Source of the DNA: Cohnella caldifontis
GTDB taxonomy: Bacteria > Bacillota > Bacilli > Paenibacillales > Paenibacillaceae
Assembly: GCF_029360585.1 (NCBI RefSeq)
Contig: NZ_JAQZSJ010000004.1
Span: 62,001-126,000, forward strand
Reading direction: 5' to 3'
DNA: 64,000 bases
A model generated the notes under the pieces. That model was not told where the DNA came from. It saw only the letters and a program-made list of their open reading frames with translations, and did no database searches. Positions 1 through 7,840 of this stretch are shown here, one piece after another; positions within the stretch are counted from its first letter, which is position 1; every line of letters starts with the position of its first letter. The position numbers and the translations under genes were made by a program.

Positions 1-1316
1 TCCTGCGGGAAGAAAGGACGGGCTTTCGTCGTTTTCATCGCTTCGGCCAGCGCTTGGTAGCGGCGGAAACGGAGGACGTCGGTGCCTTCGATTTTGGCGC
101 CGGTGAGCGCCGGATCGTTGTAGGACTCGGTGCGGACCGGATCGCCGCCGCCCATCGCCGCCTGCTTCACGTCGTTTTGCTTGCTTTCGAGCCAAGTCAT
201 GAACTTGAACGCTTCTTCGGCGTTTTTGGACGTTTTCGGAATGACGATCGACCAGCCGGCCAGGTGGGGAATCGATTCCTTCATGGCCGGAATTTGCGCG
301 AATTCCCATTTGCCCACCGTTTTCGACGTTTTCGGATCGTCGACTTCGAATGCCGACCAGGACCAGTGAATCGCCATGGCGATTTTGCCCTGGGAAGCGT
401 CCGAAGCCACTTCGGCGAACGTATAATCGTTGATGCCCGGAGGCGAATATTTCAGCAAGTCCGCCCAGGTTTTGGTCGCTTCGATCGCCTGCGGCGTGGA
501 CAGCGACGATTTCATGGTGTTCCAATCGATGACGTCCGCGCCGTTGGAGTACAGGAAGCTGAGCCACGTATGCACGTTGCCGAAACCTTTGGTTGCCTGA
601 GCGGCCCAGCCGTACATTTTCTGACCGTCCACCGCCCTGCCGGTAAAGAACTCCGCGGCGTCTTTGAACTGGGCCATCGTTTTCGGAGGAGCGAGATCAT
701 ACCCGTATTTCGCTTTGAAGTCGGCTTTGTTCTTCTCGTCGTTGAACAGGTCCGCACGGTACCACAGCAAATGCGGGTGTATCGTCTGCGGCAAACCGTA
801 AATCGTGCCGCCTTCTCCGAAGGAGCCGTTCTTGCCGTTCCACTGCGTGAGCGCAAGCGCGCGCGGCAAGTATGCCGACGTATCCACGTTGTATTTCTTG
901 ATCAGGTCGTCCAGCGGCAGCAGGCTGTTCGTCGAGGCGAACTCCGGAATCCAGTTGTAGTCGACATTGAACAAGTCATAGTTGGCTTGGCCCGCGATCG
1001 CGAGTGCGAGTTTCTGGTAAATCACGTCGCGGCCGACCAGCTCGATGTTGACTTTGACGCCCGTTTCTTTCTCGTACTCTTTCGCCAGCTCCTGCGTGGC
1101 CTGTCCCCAAGTGGCGCCCAGGAATACGCCGTTTAGCGTCACTTTCTCCCCGGACGGCGGGCTGGCGCTGCCGGAAGCGGAGGCGGCCGAAGGTGCGGAA
1201 GGAGCAGCGGAAGAAGAAGCGGCACCCTGATTCGATTTGGACGAGCAGGCGCTAAGCAAGAACAATCCGGCAAGCATCAGAATGAATGACGTCTTCATGA
1301 ATCTGCTTTTATTCAT
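1..1316 (-). CDS. Sugar ABC transporter substrate-binding lipoprotein (family 1), 3' end cut by the window
   Basis: The frame opens at an ATG (1314-1316) and stays open to the window edge, about 438 residues with no stop. The N-terminus is a lipoprotein signal: basic MNKSRF, a hydrophobic run, then a lipobox ending L-S-A-C, followed by a Ser/Ala/Pro-rich linker typical of Paenibacillus binding proteins. The body (ELAKEYEKETGVKVNIE, then YDLFNVDYNWIPEF) is the extracellular solute-binding protein family 1 fold used by CUT1 sugar importers. It is last in a minus-strand operon after an isomerase (2395-3222) and a dehydrogenase (1342-2385), with a 25-nt gap. The cognate permeases are probably further left, outside the window. 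The substrate cannot be read from sequence. Confidence 0.9.
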   Translation of the reverse strand, partial: MNKSRFMKTSFILMLAGLFLLSACSSKSNQGAASSSAAPSAPSAASASGSASPPSGEKVTLNGVFLGATWGQATQELAKEYEKETGVKVNIELVGRDVIYQKLALAIAGQANYDLFNVDYNWIPEFASTNSLLPLDDLIKKYNVDTSAYLPRALALTQWNGKNGSFGEGGTIYGLPQTIHPHLLWYRADLFNDEKNKADFKAKYGYDLAPPKTMAQFKDAAEFFTGRAVDGQKMYGWAAQATKGFGNVHTWLSFLYSNGADVIDWNTMKSSLSTPQAIEATKTWADLLKYSPPGINDYTFAEVASDASQGKIAMAIHWSWSAFEVDDPKTSKTVGKWEFAQIPAMKESIPHLAGWSIVIPKTSKNAEEAFKFMTWLESKQNDVKQAAMGGGDPVRTESYNDPALTGAKIEGTDVLRFRRYQALAEAMKTTKARPFFPQ

Positions 1317-1341
1317 GGACCCAAGTCCCCCCAACGGATAA

Positions 1342-2385
1342 TTAGATCTGCGTGGAATCGACGACGATTTTGATCGTGTCCTTGCTGGTTATCGCTTCTT
1401 GAAGCCCCTCGACCACTTGAGGCAAAGGGATCGTCTTCGTGATGATGTCTCCGGGCTTGAAACGTTTGCTGCCGATGAGCGCGATGGCCTTCACCCAGGT
1501 GTCGTATGTCCCGGCGTAGGAACCGACGATCGTCAGCTCTTTGCTGTAAATCTCGAACGGCTTGATCTCCATCGTCGCCGCGGCCGGCGCCGCACCGTAA
1601 GTGACGAGCGTCCCGCCTCTGCGGACCATTTGGAACGCCTGCTGGTATGTCGGGATCGAGCCGACTGCTTCGATGACGAAATCTGCGCCCCTGCCTTCCG
1701 TTAAATCTCGAACGGCCTGCACCGGATCGAGCTCGGCGGCGTTCAGCACATGATCGATGCCCAGCGATTTCGCTTTCGCGATCCGGGTCGCGTTCATTTC
1801 GCTGATGATGACGCGGGCGGCGCCGTTCATCTTGGCGAGCAACGCGTGCACGAGGCCCATTGGTCCGGCGCCGATGATGGCGACCGTGCTGCCCATCGTG
1901 ATGTTCGCGCGATCCTGCCCCCGGATGGCGCAGGCCAGAGGTTCGATGTAGGCCGCCTCTTCCCACGTCATGCCGTCCGGCAGCTTGTAAATGTTTAACT
2001 CAGGCGCTTTCACATACTGGGCGAAGGCTCCGTCGGTGTGCACGCCGATCTGTTTGATGTTCTCGCAGAACAGCTTCTGTCCCATCCGGCAGTAGAAACA
2101 TTTGCCGCAGCTCATGTTGATGTCGGCCGTCACGCGCTCTCCGACTTGGACCGTCGTGACCGCGGACCCTGCCGCGACCACCTCTCCGGAAAATTCGTGC
2201 CCCTGGACGAGCGGATAGGGCACCGGAAACGTCCCTCTGAAAATATGCGGATCCGTCCCGCAAATCCCGACCCGTTTGACCGCGATCAACACCTCCGACT
2301 CCCCGATTTCGGGAACCGGAACCTGTTCGAGCCTCATGTCCCCGGGCTTGTGCAGGACGGCGGCGAGCATCGTGTTCATCTTCAT
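1342..2385 (-). CDS. Zinc-dependent medium-chain alcohol/polyol dehydrogenase
   Basis: A 347-residue MDR-superfamily dehydrogenase of the sorbitol/threonine dehydrogenase type, expected to oxidise a sugar or polyol hydroxyl with NAD(P). Catalytic zinc ligands are visible as Cys42 (ICGTDPH), His63 and Glu64 (GHEF). The structural zinc lobe has four cysteines spaced C-x2-C-x2-C-x7-C at 93-107. The Rossmann motif GAGPMG is at 172-177. The ATG follows a GGGAGG site 4 nt upstream and the gap to the upstream isomerase is 9 nt, so the two are co-translated in one operon. A sugar isomerase on one side and a sugar-binding protein on the other suggest that it oxidises an imported sugar. The exact substrate is unknown. 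Confidence 0.9.
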   Translation of the reverse strand: MKMNTMLAAVLHKPGDMRLEQVPVPEIGESEVLIAVKRVGICGTDPHIFRGTFPVPYPLVQGHEFSGEVVAAGSAVTTVQVGERVTADINMSCGKCFYCRMGQKLFCENIKQIGVHTDGAFAQYVKAPELNIYKLPDGMTWEEAAYIEPLACAIRGQDRANITMGSTVAIIGAGPMGLVHALLAKMNGAARVIISEMNATRIAKAKSLGIDHVLNAAELDPVQAVRDLTEGRGADFVIEAVGSIPTYQQAFQMVRRGGTLVTYGAAPAAATMEIKPFEIYSKELTIVGSYAGTYDTWVKAIALIGSKRFKPGDIITKTIPLPQVVEGLQEAITSKDTIKIVVDSTQI

Positions 2386-2394
2386 GCGCCTCCC

Positions 2395-3222
2395 TTAGAT
2401 GGATTGGAACAGCTTGCGCAAATACTCGATGGATTCTTGGGAGTACCGATCATAGAATTCTTCCATCCGCACGCCTCCGAACGGATCGGCGAACGGCGGC
2501 AGCAGCTCCATCGAAATGTAGCCTTCGTACCCGATGTCGGTTAGCGCTTGGGCGATCGGCCGGAAGTCGATATGGCCGCGGCCCGGCGCCGCGCGGTTGC
2601 TGTCGGCGAAATGCACGTAGAACAGCTTGTCGCCTACCGAGCGGAATGCCTGCGCCATATCCGTCTCTTCGATGTTCATATGGTACGTGTCGCCCATGCA
2701 TCCGACATTGGGCAGACCGACGTCCGTGACGAGCGCCAACGACTGTTCCAGTCGGTTGATGAGATAGTTCTCGTACCGGTTCCAGGCTTCGACGGCCAGC
2801 CGGATCCCGTGTTCCCCGGCGTAGCTGCCGGCTTCCCGCAAGCTTTCGACGGCCCACTTCCATTCGGTCGCCGCATCCGCTTCCGCATGGATTTTCATAT
2901 TCGCCGTAGGCGTCACCGAAATGCCCTGGGCGCCGAGCGTCTTGGCGAAATCCACGCAGCTCTTCAAATACCGCACGGCGTTTTGACGAATCTCCGGACG
3001 GCTCGACACCAAGTCGCGGTCCGGAGTGTAAATCGCGCAAATGGAGGAAGCGGAAATTTGATGCCGGCCGAGCGACTCCCGGATTCTGCCGGCATCCATC
3101 TTGTCCGGTTCCCCGACGAACTCGACGCCGTCGTAACCGAATCTGGCCAGCCGCTCGATTCCCTGCTCGATCTCTTCGCCCGCGTAGACCAAAGTGTTGT
3201 AGGCGTATTTGATTTTCGCCAC
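2395..3222 (-). CDS. Sugar phosphate isomerase/epimerase (xylose isomerase-like TIM barrel)
   Basis: 275 residues of the AP-endonuclease-2/xylose-isomerase-like TIM barrel family (IolE, IolI, tagatose 3-epimerase relatives). Typical segments are FGYDGVEFVGEP near residue 30, LAVEAWNRYENYL near 140, and GCMGDTYHMNIEE near 175, which carry the acidic and His metal ligands of this fold. The start codon is GTG (GTG GCG AAA), 8 nt after a GGGAGG ribosome binding site. It is the first gene of the three-gene operon running left. Family members epimerise or isomerise keto-sugars or act on inosose-like compounds. The presence of a dehydrogenase next door fits an oxidise-then-isomerise route, which is inference. 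Confidence 0.88.
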   Translation of the reverse strand: MAKIKYAYNTLVYAGEEIEQGIERLARFGYDGVEFVGEPDKMDAGRIRESLGRHQISASSICAIYTPDRDLVSSRPEIRQNAVRYLKSCVDFAKTLGAQGISVTPTANMKIHAEADAATEWKWAVESLREAGSYAGEHGIRLAVEAWNRYENYLINRLEQSLALVTDVGLPNVGCMGDTYHMNIEETDMAQAFRSVGDKLFYVHFADSNRAAPGRGHIDFRPIAQALTDIGYEGYISMELLPPFADPFGGVRMEEFYDRYSQESIEYLRKLFQSI

Positions 3223-3251
3223 TGTATGACCTCCCTCATCGGAATGACTTC

Positions 3252-3280
3252 ATGATACCGGGGAAGCGTTTTCGGTTTAA
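3252..3280 (-). promoter_or_regulatory. Promoter of the isomerase-dehydrogenase operon with a cre-like core
   Basis: On the minus strand TTAAAC (3275-3280) and TATCAT (3252-3257) are 17 nt apart and lie upstream of the GTG start at 3222. The spacer contains GAAAACGCTT (3264-3273), the core of catabolite-responsive (CcpA/LacI-type) operators. Binding there would block RNA polymerase. The -35 matches consensus at only three positions, so this is a prediction. Confidence 0.45.
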
Positions 3281-3323
3281 CAGGTGAAATTTAATGTTTC
3301 CCCCCGTATTTTTAGCGAACATC

Positions 3324-3352
3324 AAAAAGAACCCTGCCCATCGGCAGGGTTC
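3324..3352 (-). terminator. Intrinsic terminator after the sensor kinase gene
   Basis: A perfect 10-bp stem (GAACCCTGCC at 3329-3338 and its complement at 3343-3352) with a CATC loop is followed on the minus strand by five T. It overlaps the stop codon of the sensor kinase gene (3351-3353) and marks the end of the long operon to the right. Confidence 0.9.
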
Positions 3353-5054
3353 ATTCTCGATCGGCGTCGGCGTCCGCTACCGGGTGCCGCACCGAGACGC
3401 GGAAGCCGGCCGCATTCTCCGTATCGATCACCACGCCGTAAGGTACGCCGAAGTGCAGACGCAGGCGTTTGTGCACGTTGATGAGACCGATGCCGCGCGG
3501 CTGATCGTTAGTCCCCGATGTTTCTTCTAAAGATAACGGCTGCTGAAGCCCCGGACCGTTGTCTTCGATGATGAAGAGCAGGTCGTTATCCCGACGCTTG
3601 GCCGTCACCAATATTTTGCCTTTGCCTTCCGGCAATCGATTGACCCCATGCTTGACCGCATTCTCGACCAAGGGCTGCAGGATCAGCTTGATCACCTGAA
3701 GCTTCACGATTTCCGGCTCCACCTGAAAATAAACCTGAAACGACCTTTGGCTGCGGATCTGTTCGATGTCCAAATACAGCCTCGCATGCTCGATTTCCCT
3801 TTCCACTGTCGTCCGCTCGTTCCCGTTGTTCAGGCTGAACCGCAGCAGGTTGGCCAGCTTCATGACCATCGCCGCGATGTCGCCGACGCCCGCTTTCTCC
3901 GATTTCCATTTAATCGCGTCGAGCGTGTTGTAGAAAAAATGGGGATTGATTTGATGGTTCAACGTTTGCAGCTCCAGCCGCCGTTTGTCCGCCTCCATGT
4001 CCCGGGTCGTATCCAGCAGGTCGTTCATCCCCGAGATCATCTGATTGTAACCGCGCACAAGCTGCCCGACTTCGTCCTTCTTGCCGTGATGGAACGGAAA
4101 CGGCTGGAGCATCCCCATCTTGACGCGGTTCATGTGATTGACGATATCCTTGATCGAAAGGGTGAAGCTTCGCACGATGACGACGAGGAGGATGGTCATG
4201 AGAATCAGGCTGATGAACACGATCCAGAACGTAAAGCTCTGGATTTGCGCGATAGCCCCCGTCAAATCCTTGTGCGGCACGGCCGCGACGAGGCGCCAGC
4301 CCTCGATGCCCAGAGGCGTCTCGGCTTTGGACCAGACGCGGTCGGAAATCCGTTTTTCGTTAAACGAGGCGGATGCCGGATGCGAAATGACGTTGTGATG
4401 TTCGTCCAGCATGTAAAACATGTAATTTTTGAATGAGGACGGCGGCGAGAGCATTTCCCGAACCGCGTTGTTGGGGATTTGAATGGCGAGCACGCCCAGC
4501 GGCTCGTAATAATAGGAGGAGCGAATGGCTCGAACGTAGATGAAAATGGGCTGATCCATCCCTTCATCCCAAACGTGGTACCACATGCCGCGATTTTGCA
4601 GGTCGAAGATGCGGCTGAAAAACGTCGGCGACGGGTCGATTTTGTTTAACTTGATTAACTGTCGGTAACGTGGGTATTTGGAGATGTCCTTCGGGAAGAC
4701 GTACAGTTCGTTGAAACCTTTGCGGCTCGATATAATCTCGATCATCCGATTGATGAAATCATACTCTTCCTGCTGGTTGGCCGGCGGCTTGGAGCCAAGC
4801 AGAACCTGCAGGTCCCGCGATGCGATCATCTTCTCGGATTCCATCTCCACGCTGCGGAAGAAGGCGTTGATTTGCCGCGCGTTCAGTTGAAGATTGTCCT
4901 CGAGAAACTGCGAGGTGACAGTCGACAGCTGCTTTTTCGATTTTTCGTATGACAGGATGCCGAGCAGCACCACGGGAATGAAGACGGACAGGGACACGAG
5001 CGCGAACATTTTGTTGAACAGCCTGTTTTTGTTTTCGAACAGTCGTCTGATCAT
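3351..5054 (-). CDS. YesM-type sensor histidine kinase
   Basis: 567 residues counted from the ATG at 5052-5054. The frame is open further upstream, but that part lies inside the response regulator gene. The first transmembrane segment is at about 15-35, an extracellular sensor region follows to about 270, the second transmembrane segment is at 272-296, and a HAMP domain spans 297-350. The His-kinase motif QINPHFFYNTLD places the phospho-acceptor at His372. The ATP-binding N box (LVENAVKHG) and G box (EDNGPG) are near the C-terminus. The gene overlaps the response regulator by ATGA (5051-5054), so translation is coupled. In this family such kinases sense extracellular sugars and activate sugar uptake operons. 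Confidence 0.92.
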   Translation of the reverse strand: MIRRLFENKNRLFNKMFALVSLSVFIPVVLLGILSYEKSKKQLSTVTSQFLEDNLQLNARQINAFFRSVEMESEKMIASRDLQVLLGSKPPANQQEEYDFINRMIEIISSRKGFNELYVFPKDISKYPRYRQLIKLNKIDPSPTFFSRIFDLQNRGMWYHVWDEGMDQPIFIYVRAIRSSYYYEPLGVLAIQIPNNAVREMLSPPSSFKNYMFYMLDEHHNVISHPASASFNEKRISDRVWSKAETPLGIEGWRLVAAVPHKDLTGAIAQIQSFTFWIVFISLILMTILLVVIVRSFTLSIKDIVNHMNRVKMGMLQPFPFHHGKKDEVGQLVRGYNQMISGMNDLLDTTRDMEADKRRLELQTLNHQINPHFFYNTLDAIKWKSEKAGVGDIAAMVMKLANLLRFSLNNGNERTTVEREIEHARLYLDIEQIRSQRSFQVYFQVEPEIVKLQVIKLILQPLVENAVKHGVNRLPEGKGKILVTAKRRDNDLLFIIEDNGPGLQQPLSLEETSGTNDQPRGIGLINVHKRLRLHFGVPYGVVIDTENAAGFRVSVRHPVADADADRE

Positions 5055-6616
5055 TTCCCGTATCGATACTCCTTCGGGGTTAGTCCCGTCCGCTTCTTGA
5101 ACAAGAGCCCGAAATACTGCAGATCGCGGTACCCGACTTTTTCGGCGATCTCGTAAATTTTCAGGCTGGTTTCCCTCAGCAGCGTTTTGGCGCGATCGAT
5201 TCTCACCTCGGTCAAATAATCCAGGTACGTCCGGCCGGTCTCTTTCTTGAACGTTTGGCTGAGCCACACGGGGTGAATGCACAAGGCTTCGGCGAGGACC
5301 GCCAAGGAAAGATTCTCTTCGGCGAATCTTTCGTCGATGATTCGGACCGCCCGCTCCACGATGGCGTTCGTCTTCGGCGTTTGGCATTCTTTGACGAGCC
5401 CGGAAAAATACCCGCCGAGCACGTCTTCGTAATCCTCGAGCGTCCGGCAGGCGTCCAGCGACTCCCAAACGCGGATCGGAATCTCCTCCAGTTCTTTCGA
5501 GACGGACCTGCGGATTTCCAGGTGAACCTCCGAGATCAGATTCAGCACGCCGCGCGTCATGTCCTCCCGACTCTCGGTCCCTTCTTTCCGCAGCGTATCC
5601 AGAAGGAAGACGCGCACGCCTCGGCGGATCGTCTCCTGATCTCCATGGACGATCGAGGAGGACAAATGCTCGGCGGACCAGGCCTCGGGCAGCCGGCCGG
5701 GATCGCCGGTCTCCGCGCAGGCTTCGGGATCGGACATCAAGGAGGAAATCCGAAACGCGGCCAGCGCTTCCTGATAGGCTTCGTGAAGCTGCTGAAACTT
5801 GGTTTTGACGGCGCTTTTGCCGACGGCGACATCGACTTTGTGGAACTGCGCGACGGACGCCGCCAGTCTGTCCGCGATCGCATGGGCGTTCACGCCGTCA
5901 ACGGCCGTAATGAACACCCAGCGGTGCTTCGGATCTTTGAACAAAATCGACGGCGGATACGCCTGGGCGCAATCGTTCACGATATTTCCGATGGCGAAGG
6001 TTTGCAGGGCATGCGATTGTCCCGGCGGCTTGCCGTCCGGAAACCCTTTCGTATCCAACACGAAAACCGTGTACGACCGATCGGCCAACCATTCCAGGTC
6101 CCACAGGCGCAACCGGTGGTATAGATGTTCTTCCAGCCGGCTCGGCTTCAGGCAAAGTTCCACCAGGTGCTCGTCCCTTACCCACCGCGTTCCGATTTCG
6201 GCGAAAGATTGCTGCCGACGGAGCTCCAGATCCCTCGTTTTCCGTTCTCCGATGCGGAAAAGCGATTTGCGGATTTTCTCGACGAACTCGTCCGTCTCGT
6301 AGGGCTTCAGCAAATAATCGACCGCCCCGAGTCGGATGCTTCTTCTCGCGTATTCGAAGTCGTTGTAACCGCTTACTACAATAACCGTCGGCTGATAACC
6401 CCCATGAACGGCCTCCTCCACCAAATCCAAACCCGTCTTCCCCGGCAGCATGATGTCCGTGACGATCAGGTCCGGCCGCTCGGACTCCACGATTTGAAGC
6501 GCCTCTTCCGCTTGATTGGCGGTAAACAGCGCAAAATCCATATCCCGGATCGACTCTACCGCTCTTCGCATCCCTTCCAGAGAATCCGGTTCGTCCTCGA
6601 TCAAGATGAGTTTCAT
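5051..6616 (-). CDS. YesN-type response regulator with AraC DNA-binding domain
   Basis: 521 residues: a receiver domain at 1-120 (IEDEP acidic pocket, phospho-acceptor Asp54 in VTDIMLPGKTG, conserved Lys in LLKPYE), a long middle region of about 290 residues without a recognised fold, and a C-terminal AraC double helix-turn-helix at about 420-521 (LAEALCIHPVWLSQTFKKETG, then EIAEKVGYRDLQYFGLLFKK). It is coupled by ATGA overlap to the sensor kinase and is the cytoplasmic output of that pair. It lies downstream of the transporter, oxidoreductase and chemoreceptor genes, so it probably controls this operon or a neighbouring sugar locus. Confidence 0.92.
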   Translation of the reverse strand: MKLILIEDEPDSLEGMRRAVESIRDMDFALFTANQAEEALQIVESERPDLIVTDIMLPGKTGLDLVEEAVHGGYQPTVIVVSGYNDFEYARRSIRLGAVDYLLKPYETDEFVEKIRKSLFRIGERKTRDLELRRQQSFAEIGTRWVRDEHLVELCLKPSRLEEHLYHRLRLWDLEWLADRSYTVFVLDTKGFPDGKPPGQSHALQTFAIGNIVNDCAQAYPPSILFKDPKHRWVFITAVDGVNAHAIADRLAASVAQFHKVDVAVGKSAVKTKFQQLHEAYQEALAAFRISSLMSDPEACAETGDPGRLPEAWSAEHLSSSIVHGDQETIRRGVRVFLLDTLRKEGTESREDMTRGVLNLISEVHLEIRRSVSKELEEIPIRVWESLDACRTLEDYEDVLGGYFSGLVKECQTPKTNAIVERAVRIIDERFAEENLSLAVLAEALCIHPVWLSQTFKKETGRTYLDYLTEVRIDRAKTLLRETSLKIYEIAEKVGYRDLQYFGLLFKKRTGLTPKEYRYGK

Positions 6617-6673
6617 TTCATGCCCTTCCCTTCTCTAACCAAACCGGACCGTTCCGATGACTCCACTTATAAC

Positions 6674-7828
6674 TTATTCGTCCACTTTCACCCAACGTCT
6701 TTCGGCATGGCTTTTGAGAATCGCGTCGATGATCTTCATCGTATAATGGCCGTCCCCGATCGAGGCGAACGACGGCGATACCGGCTCGCCGGCTTCCTTC
6801 GCGCGCACGGCTTTGTAGAAATCGAGCAGCAGGTTTTTCATGCCGTCCGGCCATCCTTCCTGGTGCCCGCCCGGATAATGGGCCAGTTCCGCGGCTTGCC
6901 GGCTGAGCAGTCCCGGGTCGCGCACCAATTGGCGGTTCGCCTCGTCGCGGCGTCCAATCCACAGGTTATTCGGCTCCTCCTGGTCCCAGGCAAGCGCTGC
7001 CGTTTCGGCCGCGATTTCGAAATACAGGCGGTTTTTGCGGCCTGCCGATACTTGCGACACCGTAAACACGCCCTGCGTCCCGTTCTCGAAATGCACCAGC
7101 ACGCTGCCGTAATCCTCCGTCTTCACGTCCACCGGCTCCGTCTCCGCTTCAACTGCTCCCGAGAACGTCGCAACGGATCCTTTCGGTTTTTGGCGGACGG
7201 GATGCACCGTCTTCAAATCCGCGCACAGCTCCACGATCCGCTGCCCGAGAATATGCTGCACGGTATCGCACCAATGGGAGCCGATGTCCGCGATCGCCCG
7301 GGATAATCCGTTCTTCCCGGTGTCCAGGCGCCAGCTGTAATCCGTGTCGTACAGCAGCCAATCTTGGGTGTATCCGCCGTAGACGAGGTTCGCCTTGCCG
7401 AAATCGCCGCGGGAAATATACTCGCGCGTCTGCTGCACGATCGGGAAATGCCGGTAGTTGAAGCAAACCCCGTTCACCGCTTCGCTTCGGCGGGAGAGCT
7501 CGAGCAGCTCCAAGGATTCCCGGCTGTTTTTGGTCAGCGGTTTTTCGGAAAGCAGATGTTTGCCCGCCTGAAGGACTTGCTTGTTCACGCGGAAGTGCAT
7601 ATCGTTCGGCGTGCAGTTATGGACGGCTTGCACCTCCGGGTCGGCGATCAGCTCCTCCGGAGATCCGTACGCCTTCGGGATGCCGTATTGATCGGCGAAA
7701 GCCTTCGCCTTCTCCAGGCTGCTGCCGGAGACGGCGACGATTTGCACGCCCGGCACCCTCCGCAGCGCCTCCACATGGAATGATCCCGAAAAACCCGTTC
7801 CAATGATGCCTGTTTTGACTGGATTCAT
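6674..7828 (-). CDS. Gfo/Idh/MocA family oxidoreductase
   Basis: 384 residues. The N-terminal Rossmann motif IGTGFSGSFH and the family signature SEKPLTKN, which supplies the Lys-Pro near the nicotinamide, are both present. The larger C-terminal beta-sheet domain follows, with the typical DIGSHWCDTVQHI segment. Members oxidise or reduce sugars, inositols or keto-glycosides with NAD(P). The ATG has a GAGGGAA site 7 nt upstream. The gap to the chemoreceptor gene is 12 nt and to the response regulator 57 nt. A second family member lies upstream in the same operon (12448-13611), suggesting successive redox steps on one substrate. Confidence 0.9.
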   Translation of the reverse strand: MNPVKTGIIGTGFSGSFHVEALRRVPGVQIVAVSGSSLEKAKAFADQYGIPKAYGSPEELIADPEVQAVHNCTPNDMHFRVNKQVLQAGKHLLSEKPLTKNSRESLELLELSRRSEAVNGVCFNYRHFPIVQQTREYISRGDFGKANLVYGGYTQDWLLYDTDYSWRLDTGKNGLSRAIADIGSHWCDTVQHILGQRIVELCADLKTVHPVRQKPKGSVATFSGAVEAETEPVDVKTEDYGSVLVHFENGTQGVFTVSQVSAGRKNRLYFEIAAETAALAWDQEEPNNLWIGRRDEANRQLVRDPGLLSRQAAELAHYPGGHQEGWPDGMKNLLLDFYKAVRAKEAGEPVSPSFASIGDGHYTMKIIDAILKSHAERRWVKVDE

Positions 7829-7840
7829 GAGCGGATTCCC

